From Streptomyces sp. CA-278952 (GTDB lineage Bacteria; Actinomycetota; Actinomycetes; Streptomycetales; Streptomycetaceae), in the NCBI RefSeq assembly GCF_028747205.1, contig NZ_CP112880.1:3658001-3722000 (forward strand): a stretch of DNA of 64,000 nucleotides. Direction: 5' to 3'. The position numbers were made by a program, and so were the translations under genes. The notes beneath the pieces were generated by a model that was not told the origin of the DNA, did not search any database, and saw only the letters and a list, made by a program, of their open reading frames with translations. Shown one piece after another: positions 52,520 to 60,220 of the stretch. Each line of letters starts with the position of its first letter. Position 1 is the stretch's first letter.

Positions 52520-52921
52520 ATGGCAGACGTACACCACCCCACTCCCGCATACGTCGCGTTCTGGCGCGAGAGCCACCTCTCCACCCTGACGACCCCCCGC
52601 CCGGACGGCACGCCGCACGTGGTGCCGGTGTGCGTGACGTACGACCCGGAGGCCGGGGTGGCGCGCGTGATCACCGACGGGGGCAGCCGCAAGGTCGCCA
52701 ACATCCGGGCCGCCGGCCACGGCGGGGCACGCGTGGCCGTCTGCCAGATCGACAGGGCCCGCTGGGCGACCCTGGAGGGCCTCGCGGTCATCCGGACGGA
52801 GCCGGAGGCCGTCGCGGACGCGGAAGCCCGTCACGAGGCGCGCTACGGCCGCGCCCCGCGGATCAACCCGACCCGGGTCGTCATCGAGATCACCCTCGAC
52901 CGGGCGCTCGGCAAGGCCTGA
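52520..52921 (+). CDS. PPOX-class F420-dependent oxidoreductase family protein
   Basis: 133 aa from ATG 52520. Split beta-barrel fold: FWRESHLSTLTTPRPDGTPHVVPVCVTYD, VARVITDGGSRKVANIR, VAVCQIDRARWATLEGLAVI. The pattern matches the Rv1155-like branch that binds F420 rather than FMN. It could act on small oxidised compounds. It is divergent from clpB across a 140-bp region containing the HAIR element, so heat-shock control is conceivable. A clean hairpin terminates it. Confidence 0.85.
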   Translation: MADVHHPTPAYVAFWRESHLSTLTTPRPDGTPHVVPVCVTYDPEAGVARVITDGGSRKVANIRAAGHGGARVAVCQIDRARWATLEGLAVIRTEPEAVADAEARHEARYGRAPRINPTRVVIEITLDRALGKA

Positions 52922-52965
52922 CCCCCGGCTCCCCCGGGCGCCGCCCCCGTACGGGGACAGCACAA

Positions 52966-52998
52966 CGGCGCCACCGTGTTCAGGTCACGGTGGCGCCG
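52966..52998. terminator. Hairpin between the F420-type gene and the 106-aa gene
   Basis: A 13-bp stem (52966-52978 with 52986-52998) and a 7-nt loop. Confidence 0.75.
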
Positions 52999-53045
52999 CT
53001 GTGTGGGGGAAGCGCCGGAGCGATAGGTGACGACGGGGGAATCGC

Positions 53046-53366
53046 TCAGGCACTGCGGGGGGTGGCGGAAAGGGGTTCTGCGTCGAACAGCTCGTGGTCC
53101 CGCTGATCGAGATTGACGAAGATCATGCCGTACCTGACGGCACAGCGGACCGGCTGCGGCGCACCGCGCGGCCGACGGAGACAGCGATAGGCGCGGACGT
53201 CCTCGTCCTCTTCCATCACCACGACGACCGGCTCTCCGAACAGGGTGACCATCAACGAGTCGCCACGGCGGGGGAGTGCCGTGAGCAGATCGATGAAATG
53301 CCACCCTGAGCGATAGGCGGTCGCCATCTCGCGCCGGAAGGTGCGGTCGTCCGGCGGGGTGCTCAT
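53046..53366 (-). CDS. Small protein of unknown function coupled to a secreted peptide
   Basis: 106 aa. No family recognised. It begins TPPDDRTFRREMATAYRSGWHFIDLLTALPRRGD, then a beta-type stretch (MVTLFGEPVVVVMEEDEDVRAYRCL) and CAVRYGMIFVNLDQRDHELFD. The phrase GMIFVNL recalls Rieske oxygenases, but the Rieske cysteine/histidine ligands are absent. Two cysteines (Y-R-C and V-R-C) are the only notable reactive residues. The start overlaps the stop of the 80-aa peptide gene (ATGA), so the two are translationally coupled. Confidence 0.6.
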   Translation of the reverse strand: MSTPPDDRTFRREMATAYRSGWHFIDLLTALPRRGDSLMVTLFGEPVVVVMEEDEDVRAYRCLRRPRGAPQPVRCAVRYGMIFVNLDQRDHELFDAEPLSATPRSA

Positions 53367-53605
53367 ACCCGGCCCCGTGCTGCAGGGGCGTTCTCCAGCA
53401 GCGACCCGGGGGCTGCTTCCGCCCCCGTCGTCCGTGCGGGCATCGAGTCCCAGGCCAGGTCCGGAGGCGGAGCGGCCTGCACCTGTGCGCCGCCCGTACC
53501 GTGGGTCACGCCGCCCTCAACGAGGTCAAGAACACTCAGCGCCCCGGTCGTCAGCCCAAAGGAGAAGGCAACAGCAAGCACCGAGCGAAGCGTTTTGTTA
53601 CTCAT
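53363..53605 (-). CDS. Small secreted peptide precursor-like protein
   Basis: 80 aa from ATG 53605. The N-terminus MSNKTLRSVLAVAFSFGLTT plus GALSVLDLV is a signal peptide or single membrane span. The rest (AAPPPDLAWDSMPARTTGAEAAPGSL...) is short, unstructured and cysteine-free. The gene is first in a two-gene unit with the 106-aa protein and lies divergent from a LuxR-type regulator. The mature part after cleavage at an A-Q-A or A-A-P would be about 35-40 residues. The sequence is compatible with a peptide signal or RiPP-like precursor, but nothing proves it. Confidence 0.55.
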   Translation of the reverse strand: MSNKTLRSVLAVAFSFGLTTGALSVLDLVEGGVTHGTGGAQVQAAPPPDLAWDSMPARTTGAEAAPGSLLENAPAARGRV

Positions 53606-53698
53606 GATGGGCTTCGTCCTCACTTCCAAGGTTTCCTCTCCCCCGCAGAACAAGACGATGGCCCATCCAGGCACGTCAACGCCACAGAAGCGATGCAT

Positions 53699-53724
53699 CA
53701 TGTTCCTGCTGATTCATGTTCCTG
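53699..53724. promoter_or_regulatory. Direct repeats in the divergent region before the LuxR gene
   Basis: CATGTTCCTG occurs at 53699-53708 and 53715-53724, 16 bp apart, just upstream of the regulator start and about 95 bp from the peptide gene. It is a candidate binding site for the LuxR-type protein. Confidence 0.4.
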
Positions 53725-53736
53725 GGGGGTGGAGAA

Positions 53737-54750
53737 TTGACCACAGACAGCACCAAAGCGGTACATCCCCACTCGGTTAGTGCCTTGTGTGACGAGGGAG
53801 CACGGCTCTACGCCAGTGCGCTGAGCGTGGGCAAAATAGCTCGCGTCGAGGCGGAGGACGCCCCTTGTCTGCTGGAATTCGCCCTGCTCCATCCCGATCC
53901 CGACGACCCCACCTGGCTGCGGCCGGTGCCGCCGTCCGCGGCGCTCACACAGCGGCTCCACCCGATCGAGCGGGAGATCCAGGAGCGAAGGCGGCTCTCG
54001 GTGGAGCTCACCGAGGCGTTCGAGCCCTTCATGGCGATCAGTGCCCAGGCTCCGCCGACCACACACGCCATCACGGTCCTCGAAGGCATCGGCCGCATCA
54101 ACGCCTCGATCGAACTCGCCCTCGCCGAGTGCCGTTCGGAAGTCCTCACCATTCAGCCGGGCGGCGGGCGCAGCGAGAACGCGCTCACCATCGCCATGGA
54201 ACGCGGCAAGATGCTCACGGAACGTGGCGTCGGCATGCGCACCCTTTATCAGCACACCGTCCGCCACAGCCACGGAACCCTCAATTACGCGGCCCGAATG
54301 GCCGAGAGCAAGGTGGAGATCCGAACACTCGAAGAGCTGATAGAGCGGCTCATGATTTTCGACCGCACCGTCGCCTTCATACCGGCCACCGACGACCGCA
54401 CCGTAGCCCTTGAGCTGCGACACCCCGGCATCGTGGAGTACCTCGCCAAGGTCTTCGAGCAGTTCTGGCACCGCGCGGTACCCCTCCAGGAACAGATTCC
54501 GTACGACTCCACGACGGACGGCATCTCCGGGGTGAGACATTCGATCGCCAAACTGCTCGTCGAGGGCCACGTCGACGAGGCCATCGCCCGCCGCCTCGGC
54601 ATGAACGTACGCACCTGCCGGTCGCACATCGCCAAACTCAGCGTCGCGCTCGGCAGCAACAGCCGCGCCCAGCTCGGCTATTTGATCGCACGGTCCGGAA
54701 TCCTGGAATCAGGCCCCGATCACGCGCTCAACTCCCAGCCCGGAGCATGA
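53737..54750 (+). CDS. LuxR-type regulator with long N-terminal sensory region
   Basis: 337 aa from TTG 53737 (GGGTGGAGAA upstream); ATG 53716 is an alternative. N-terminal 250 residues include TVLEGIGRINASIELALAECRSEVLTIQPGGG and a later LRHPGIVEYLAKVFEQFWHRA, resembling regulators with a phosphodiesterase-like (PLD/TrmB-type) sensing fold. The C-terminal LuxR HTH is VRHSIAKLLVEGHVDEAIARRLGMNVRTCRSHIAKLS. It is divergent from the peptide/106-aa pair, its likely targets. Confidence 0.8.
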   Translation: MTTDSTKAVHPHSVSALCDEGARLYASALSVGKIARVEAEDAPCLLEFALLHPDPDDPTWLRPVPPSAALTQRLHPIEREIQERRRLSVELTEAFEPFMAISAQAPPTTHAITVLEGIGRINASIELALAECRSEVLTIQPGGGRSENALTIAMERGKMLTERGVGMRTLYQHTVRHSHGTLNYAARMAESKVEIRTLEELIERLMIFDRTVAFIPATDDRTVALELRHPGIVEYLAKVFEQFWHRAVPLQEQIPYDSTTDGISGVRHSIAKLLVEGHVDEAIARRLGMNVRTCRSHIAKLSVALGSNSRAQLGYLIARSGILESGPDHALNSQPGA

Positions 54751-54892
54751 AGCACTCCGTGGCGGACGACCGGCGACATGGCCGACGGCCGGTGGAATCC
54801 CGAACTCCCCTGCCGCCTGCGAGAATTCCCTACGTCAGGCCTGACCGACCTGGCGCGTTCCCGCCACGCCACAGAAGGACCTCGAAGACCGG

Positions 54893-55417
54893 ATGCACGA
54901 CACCACCCCCATACCCGCCGCCGTCGAGGACGACCACCACGGGGAGATCCTGGTCGAACTCGCGGGCAAGCAGAGCGAGATGCTCGTCGTGAGCGGCGAG
55001 AGGATTCCCCGCGTCGTCCTCACCCGCGCTCCCGGCACGGAGGTCGACGACCACATCGCCATCGGCACCCGCGACCCCCGCCGCCTCACGCTCACCGTGG
55101 ACGGCCAGGAAGCGACGATCAAGCCCGGCAAGGGGAGACTCCGCCGCCGCTCCTACCGGGTCGACGTCCGCTGCGCGGGTACGTCCTACCGGCTCGTGCC
55201 CGACTCGATCCCGAGCAGCCGGCTGACCCGGAACGGCAAGCGCCTCGGGGACTTCTCCTCGGGCGGCGACCGGCGGGTGCTCGCCGAGTGGCGGCCCGGG
55301 GCCGCCGTCCAGCCGCGCGACGCGGCGATCGGCTACGCGCTGGCCGCCGCGTTCGGGACCGGGGGCCAGCCGATGTGGATGATGGCGGTCGAAACGGTCA
55401 GCGAGTTCCTGCCGTAG
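54893..55417 (+). CDS. Protein of unknown function
   Basis: 174 aa from ATG 54893. It looks like an all-beta soluble protein: GEILVELAGKQSEMLVVSGERIPRVVLTRAPGTEVDDH, then RRSYRVDVRCAGTSYRLVPDS, ending with a helical GGQPMWMMAVETVSEFL. No family recognised. The 142-bp gap after the LuxR gene holds no gene. It could be co-transcribed with the LuxR gene. Confidence 0.65.
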   Translation: MHDTTPIPAAVEDDHHGEILVELAGKQSEMLVVSGERIPRVVLTRAPGTEVDDHIAIGTRDPRRLTLTVDGQEATIKPGKGRLRRRSYRVDVRCAGTSYRLVPDSIPSSRLTRNGKRLGDFSSGGDRRVLAEWRPGAAVQPRDAAIGYALAAAFGTGGQPMWMMAVETVSEFLP

Positions 55418-55524
55418 GCCCCGCGCCCCGCACACGCCAAGGGGCCGGGAGAGCGGATGAACGCCCTCCCGGCCCCATGGTCGTACGAAGGGACCCGCCG
55501 GACGCCAAGGACTGTCCTCGGCCC

Positions 55525-55662
55525 GTCGGCCGCTTCCAGTCCGTCGGCCGCTTCCAGTCCGTCGGCCGCTTCCAGTCCGTCGGCCGCTTCCAGTCCGTCG
55601 GCCGCTTCCAGTCCGTCGGCCGCTTCCAGTCCGTCGGCCGCTTCTAGTCCGTCGGCCGCTTC
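55525..55662. repeat. 18-bp tandem repeat overlapping the hspR stop codon
   Basis: Unit GTCGGCCGCTTCCAGTCC starts at 55525 and repeats every 18 bp through 55633, then a partial copy continues into hspR. The copy at 55633 reads CTTCTAGTCC, and its TAG complement is the hspR stop. In the hspR frame the other copies read D-W-K-R-P-T. Confidence 0.95.
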
Positions 55663-56096
55663 GGCTTCGGCCGCCAGACCACCAGCGCGCTGGTCTGCTG
55701 CACGTCCTGGTACGGCACGAGGTCCCGGCGGTACGAGGCGTGCACCTGGGCCTCGCGCTGCTGGAGGGCGACCGCCGCGCCGTCCACCGCCGCCGAGAGC
55801 TCGGCGACGCGCTGCTGGAGGGCCGCGACCTGGTTCTCCAGCTCGATGATCCGCTTGATGCCCGCGAGGTTGATGCCCTCGTCCTGCGACAGCTGCTGCA
55901 CGGTGCGCAGCAGCTCGATGTCGCGGGCCGAGTAGCGCCGGCCGCGCCCGGCCGTACGGTCCGGGGAGACCAAGCCGAGACGGTCGTACTGGCGCAGTGT
56001 CTGCGGGTGCAGGCCCGAGAGCTGGGCCGCGATCGAGATCACGTACACCGGTGTCTCATCGGTCAGCTGGTACGGATTGCGTCGACGGCCGTCCAT
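55644..56096 (-). CDS. hspR: Heat-shock repressor HspR
   Basis: 150 aa, MerR-like. PVYVISIAAQLSGLHPQTLRQYDRLGLVSPDR is the HTH, followed by a coiled-coil dimerisation helix (LAGIKRIIELENQVAALQQRVAEL). HspR binds HAIR elements before clpB and dnaK, using DnaK as co-repressor. Last gene of the dnaK operon, 1 nt after dnaJ. The C-terminal residues and the stop lie within an 18-bp repeat; the TAG is a variant of the TGG found in the other copies, so loss of that one base change would extend the protein by tens of residues. Confidence 0.95.
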   Translation of the reverse strand: MDGRRRNPYQLTDETPVYVISIAAQLSGLHPQTLRQYDRLGLVSPDRTAGRGRRYSARDIELLRTVQQLSQDEGINLAGIKRIIELENQVAALQQRVAELSAAVDGAAVALQQREAQVHASYRRDLVPYQDVQQTSALVVWRPKPKRPTD

Positions 56097-56097
56097 C

Positions 56098-57291
56098 TCA
56101 AGCTCCCTTCGCAGCCTGGAACAGTTCCGCCCGCGGGTCCTCGTCCGCGGTCGCCTTCCGGTAGGCCTCCAGGGCGTCCCTGGCCTCCTGGCCCAGCTCC
56201 CTGGGGACCGCGACCTCCACGGTGACCAGCAGGTCGCCGCGGGTGCCGTCCTTGCGCACCGCGCCCTTGCCCCGGGCGCGCATCGTACGCCCGTTGGGGG
56301 TGCCGGCGGGAAGCTTCAGGGTGACCGGGGGGCCGCCGAGGGTGGGGACCTTCACCTCGCCGCCGAGCGTCGCCTCCGGATAGGTGACGGGCACGGTGAC
56401 CGTGAGGTTGTCGCCCTTGCGGCCGAAGACCGGGTGGGCGTCGACGTGGACGACGACGTACAGATCGCCGGCCGGACCGCCGCGTTCGCCCGCGCCGCCC
56501 TTGCCGCGCAGCCGGATCCGCTGGCCGTCGGAGACGCCCGCCGGGATCCTCACCTGCATGGTGTGCGCCGACTTCGCCCGGCCGCTTCCCTTGCAGACGT
56601 CGCAGGGGTCCTGGGCGATGAGGCCCCGGCCCTTGCAGTCCACACAGGGGTCGGTGAGCGAGAAGCCGCCGCCGCTGCCGCGCGAGACCTGGCCGGTGCC
56701 GACGCAGGTCGGGCAGACCCTGGGGGTGCCGTTCTTGTCGCCGGTGCCGGAACACGCCTTGCAGGGCGCCTGGCTGGACATCCGCAGCGGGACCGTGGCC
56801 CCGTCGACCGCCTCGGTGAAGCTGAGCGTCACCTCGGACTCGATGTCCTGGCCGCGCTTCGGCTGGACACGGGTGCCCGTGCCGCCGCGGTTGAACAGCC
56901 CGCCGAAGACGTCGCCGAGACCGCCCCCGCCTCCGAAGCCGCCGCCCGCTCCGCCCTGTCCGCCCCCGCCGGGGGCGCCGCCTCCGAAGAGGTCGCCCAG
57001 GTCGAAGTTGAAGTTGCCGCCGGCACCACCGGGGCCGGCCCGGAAGCCGCCGTTGCCGAAGAGGGCGCGCGCCTCGTCGTACTCCTTGCGCTTCTTGGGG
57101 TCACCGAGGACGTCGTTCGCCTCGGAGATCTCCTTGAAGCGCTCCTCCGCCTTGGCGTCGCCCTTGTTGGCGTCCGGGTGGAACTCGCGGGCGAGCTTCC
57201 GGTACGCCTTCTTGACCTCGGCGTCGGTGGCGTCCTTGGGGACGCCGAGGACCTTGTAGTAGTCCTTCTCGACGAAGTCCTTCGTGCTCAT
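56098..57291 (-). CDS. dnaJ: DnaJ co-chaperone
   Basis: 397 aa, type I DnaJ. J domain 1-72 with HPD in REFHPDANKG, Gly/Phe-rich region 75-150 (GAGGGFGGGGGLG), then four CxxCxGxG zinc repeats (CKACSGTG, CPTCVGTG, CVDCKGRG, CDVCKGSG), then the substrate-binding C-terminal domains. It stimulates the DnaK ATPase. Third gene of the dnaK operon. Confidence 0.97.
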   Translation of the reverse strand: MSTKDFVEKDYYKVLGVPKDATDAEVKKAYRKLAREFHPDANKGDAKAEERFKEISEANDVLGDPKKRKEYDEARALFGNGGFRAGPGGAGGNFNFDLGDLFGGGAPGGGGQGGAGGGFGGGGGLGDVFGGLFNRGGTGTRVQPKRGQDIESEVTLSFTEAVDGATVPLRMSSQAPCKACSGTGDKNGTPRVCPTCVGTGQVSRGSGGGFSLTDPCVDCKGRGLIAQDPCDVCKGSGRAKSAHTMQVRIPAGVSDGQRIRLRGKGGAGERGGPAGDLYVVVHVDAHPVFGRKGDNLTVTVPVTYPEATLGGEVKVPTLGGPPVTLKLPAGTPNGRTMRARGKGAVRKDGTRGDLLVTVEVAVPRELGQEARDALEAYRKATADEDPRAELFQAAKGA

Positions 57292-57387
57292 CGACGTCCC
57301 TCCTTCCGGACGATCGGCCGAGCGGCCGGCCCGTGGGCCGGCCGCCGGGCCGGTCGGTGGGCACCGTGGTGGTCAGACGCGTTGCCG

Positions 57388-58041
57388 TCAGACCTCCTCG
57401 GTGCCACCGCTCTCCTCGTCGTCTGTCTTCTCTTCCTTGGCCGCGGCGGGCGTGGCGCCCGGCTGCGGCTCGGCGACGGCCACCCGCGCGGGGCGGATGG
57501 TGCGCTCGCCGATGCGATACCCCGGCTGCAGGATCGCCACGCAGGTCGTCTCGGTGACGTCCGGCGCGTAGCTGTGCATCAGGGCCTCGTGGATCGTCGG
57601 GTCGAAGGGCTCGCCCTCCTTGCCGAACTGCTGGAGGCCCAGCTTCGCGACGGTGGTCTCCAGCGATTCGGCCACCGACTTGAAGCCGCCGACCAGCTCG
57701 CCGTGTTCCCGCGCGCGGCCGACGTCGTCGAGGACGGGCAGGAGCTCGGACAGGAGGTTCGCGACAGCGATCTCCTTGACCGTGACCCGGTCCCGCTCGA
57801 CGCGGCGGCGGTAGTTCTGGTACTCGGCCTGGAGCCGCTGGAGGTCCGCGGTGCGCTCACCGAGCGCGGTGCGTACCTGGTCCAGCTGTGCGGTCAGACC
57901 GACGGTCGGGTCGAGGTCCCCGGCCGGGGCTGCCGTCTCCTCCTCCTCGGAGGAGTCGGCAGCCTTCGGCTCGGCGTCATCAGGGGTGGCGCCGGAGGGG
58001 ACGTCGGGCTTCTCCTCGAAGCCCGGAGTCTCCTCGGTCAC
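57388..58041 (-). CDS. grpE: Nucleotide exchange factor GrpE
   Basis: 217 aa from GTG 58041. Long acidic N-terminal tail, coiled coil, and the GrpE head: [37 protein letters not shown] and [22 protein letters not shown]. It releases ADP from DnaK. Start overlaps the dnaK stop by 4 nt. A 96-bp gap leads to dnaJ. Confidence 0.96.
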   Translation of the reverse strand: MTEETPGFEEKPDVPSGATPDDAEPKAADSSEEEETAAPAGDLDPTVGLTAQLDQVRTALGERTADLQRLQAEYQNYRRRVERDRVTVKEIAVANLLSELLPVLDDVGRAREHGELVGGFKSVAESLETTVAKLGLQQFGKEGEPFDPTIHEALMHSYAPDVTETTCVAILQPGYRIGERTIRPARVAVAEPQPGATPAAAKEEKTDDEESGGTEEV

Positions 58042-59891
58042 GCCGCACCGCCCTTGGTGTCCTTCTCGTCGTCCACGATCTCGGCGTCGACGACGTCGTC
58101 GTCGGCCTTGGCCTGACCGTCGCCCGGGGCGTCGGCGCCCGGGGTCGCACCCTCGGCCTGGGCGTTGGCGTACATCGCCTGGCCCAGCTTCTGGGAGACG
58201 GCCGCGACCTTCTCGGTGGCCGTGCGGATCTCGGCGGAGTCCTCGCCCTTGAGCTTCTCCTTCAGCTCGCCGACGGCGGTCTCCACCTCCGTCTTCACGT
58301 CAGCCGGGACCTTGTCCTCGTTGTCCTTGAGGAACTTCTCCGTCTGGTAGACGAGCTGCTCGCCCTGGTTGCGCGACTCGGCGGCCTCGCGGCGGGCGTG
58401 GTCCTCCTCCGCGTACTTCTCGGCCTCTTCGCGCATCCGGTTGACCTCGTCCTTCGGCAGCGAGGAGCCGCCGGTGACGGTCATCTTCTGCTCCTTGCCG
58501 GTGCCGAGGTCCTTGGCGGCGACGTGCATGATGCCGTTGGCGTCGATGTCGAAGGCGACCTCGATCTGCGGCACACCGCGCGGGGCCGGCGGCAGACCGG
58601 TCAGCTCGAACATCCCGAGCTTCTTGTTGTACGCCGCGATCTCGCGCTCGCCCTGGTAGACCTGGATCTGCACGGACGGCTGGTTGTCCTCGGCCGTCGT
58701 GAAGATCTCGGAACGCTTGGTCGGGATCGTGGTGTTGCGCTCGATGAGCTTGGTCATGATCCCTCCCTTGGTCTCGATGCCGAGGGAGAGCGGGGTGACG
58801 TCGAGGAGCAGGACGTCCTTGACCTCGCCCTTGAGGACACCGGCCTGGAGCGAGGCGCCGATGGCGACGACCTCGTCCGGGTTCACACCCTTGTTGGCGT
58901 CCTGGCCGCCGGTCAGCTCCTTGACGAGCTCGGCGACGGCGGGCATACGGGTGGAGCCACCGACGAGAACGACGTGGTCGATCTCGGAGAGCTGGATGCC
59001 CGCGTCCTTGATGACGTTGTGGAACGGGGTCTTGCAGCGGTCCAGGAGGTCCGAGGTCAGCTGCTGGAACTGCGAGCGCGTGAGCTTCTCGTCCAGGTGC
59101 AGCGGGCCCTCGGCGGACGCCGTGATGTAGGGCAGGTTGATCGTGGTCTCGGTCGAGGACGAGAGCTCGATCTTCGCCTTCTCCGCGGCCTCGCGGAGAC
59201 GCTGGAGAGCCATCTTGTCCTTGGACAGGTCCACGCCGTGCCCGTTGGCGAACTGCTTCACCAGGTAGTCGACGACGCGCTGGTCCCAGTCGTCACCACC
59301 GAGGTGGTTGTCACCGTTGGTGGCCTTCACCTCGACGACGCCGTCGCCGATCTCCAGGAGGGACACGTCGAAGGTGCCGCCACCGAGGTCGAAGACGAGG
59401 ATCGTCTGGTCGTCCTTGTCGAGGCCGTACGCCAGCGCGGCGGCGGTCGGCTCGTTGACGATGCGCAGGACGTTCAGGCCCGCGATCTCGCCGGCCTCCT
59501 TCGTCGCCTGACGCTCGGAGTCGTTGAAGTACGCCGGGACGGTGATGACCGCGTCGGTCACCTTCTCGCCCAGGTAGGACTCGGCGTCGCGCTTCAGCTT
59601 CTGCAGGATGAAGGCGCTCATCTGCTGCGGGTTGAAGCTCTTGCCGTCCAGGTCGATCTTCCAGTCAGTGCCCATGTGGCGCTTGACGGAGCGGATGGTC
59701 CTGTCGACGTTGGTGACCGCCTGGCGCTTCGCGACCTCGCCGACGAGCACCTCGCCGTTCTTGGCGAAGGCGACGACGGACGGCGTGGTCCTGGCGCCTT
59801 CGGCGTTGGTGATGACGGTGGGCTCGCCGCCTTCGAGAACGCTGACGACGGAGTTAGTCGTGCCCAGGTCGATGCCGACCGCACGTGCCAT
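58038..59891 (-). CDS. dnaK: Hsp70 chaperone DnaK
   Basis: 617 aa. [20 protein letters not shown] is the ATP-binding start, [15 protein letters not shown] the phosphate-2 motif, then the substrate-binding domain and a lid helix with the acidic [12 protein letters not shown] C-terminus. First gene of dnaK-grpE-dnaJ-hspR. GGAGGA stands before the ATG at 59891, and the promoter carries HAIR elements. Confidence 0.98.
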   Translation of the reverse strand: MARAVGIDLGTTNSVVSVLEGGEPTVITNAEGARTTPSVVAFAKNGEVLVGEVAKRQAVTNVDRTIRSVKRHMGTDWKIDLDGKSFNPQQMSAFILQKLKRDAESYLGEKVTDAVITVPAYFNDSERQATKEAGEIAGLNVLRIVNEPTAAALAYGLDKDDQTILVFDLGGGTFDVSLLEIGDGVVEVKATNGDNHLGGDDWDQRVVDYLVKQFANGHGVDLSKDKMALQRLREAAEKAKIELSSSTETTINLPYITASAEGPLHLDEKLTRSQFQQLTSDLLDRCKTPFHNVIKDAGIQLSEIDHVVLVGGSTRMPAVAELVKELTGGQDANKGVNPDEVVAIGASLQAGVLKGEVKDVLLLDVTPLSLGIETKGGIMTKLIERNTTIPTKRSEIFTTAEDNQPSVQIQVYQGEREIAAYNKKLGMFELTGLPPAPRGVPQIEVAFDIDANGIMHVAAKDLGTGKEQKMTVTGGSSLPKDEVNRMREEAEKYAEEDHARREAAESRNQGEQLVYQTEKFLKDNEDKVPADVKTEVETAVGELKEKLKGEDSAEIRTATEKVAAVSQKLGQAMYANAQAEGATPGADAPGDGQAKADDDVVDAEIVDDEKDTKGGAA

Positions 59892-59912
59892 TTCAATTCC
59901 TCCAACTGACTA

Positions 59913-59933
59913 CTTGAGTGGATCTGACTCAAG
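59913..59933. promoter_or_regulatory. Perfect HAIR element (HspR operator) of the dnaK operon
   Basis: CTTGAGT-N7-ACTCAAG, an exact consensus, about 22-42 bp upstream of the dnaK start. It overlaps the presumed -10 CATCCT (59932-59937), so HspR binding would occlude RNA polymerase. Confidence 0.95.
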
Positions 59934-59960
59934 GATGCATGACGCCGACGCCGGAGTCAA
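59932..59960 (-). promoter_or_regulatory. Predicted dnaK promoter
   Basis: On the minus strand TTGACT (complement of 59955-59960) and CATCCT (complement of 59932-59937) are 17 bp apart, a fair match to a vegetative sigma promoter. Confidence 0.5.
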
Positions 59961-59964
59961 CAGA

Positions 59965-59985
59965 CCTGAGTCTCTTACGCTCAAC
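59965..59985. promoter_or_regulatory. Second, imperfect HAIR-like repeat
   Basis: CCTGAGT-N7-GCTCAAC, with mismatches at one left and two right positions. Upstream of the -35, as in the multi-site dnaK promoter region known from Streptomyces. Confidence 0.65.
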
Positions 59986-60220
59986 TTAAGTGCTCACGTA
60001 GAGCACACCCAGGGCACGTCCACCCGCCGCCCGCCCTCCCAATCCACCCCATGACCGCACCGGCGCACGCCACGCCCCTCGCGCACCACCCACCCCACCG
60101 TCTCACCGTGGGATCGTTCTGTCACAAAATGCCGCGAGACGGTCACAACCGTCACCGACCGGCAGGTTTCACCGTGGATCGTCAGTCACCACCATCGAAC
60201 CTCGAACCCGGGCGGGCGCG

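Noticed and set aside
53046..53366. Rieske-type protein call for the 106-aa gene
   Set aside because: The GMIFVNL phrase is suggestive, but the C-x-H and C-x-x-H iron-sulphur ligands are absent.
54747..54992. 81-codon ORF starting with ATGA overlap at the LuxR gene end
   Set aside because: It overlaps the start of the 174-aa gene out of frame and has an Arg/Pro-rich shadow composition; no ribosome site was seen.
60100..60190. Direct repeat TCACCGTGG(G)ATCG before the sugar transferase gene
   Set aside because: Two imperfect copies 60 bp apart without symmetry; too weak to call an operator.
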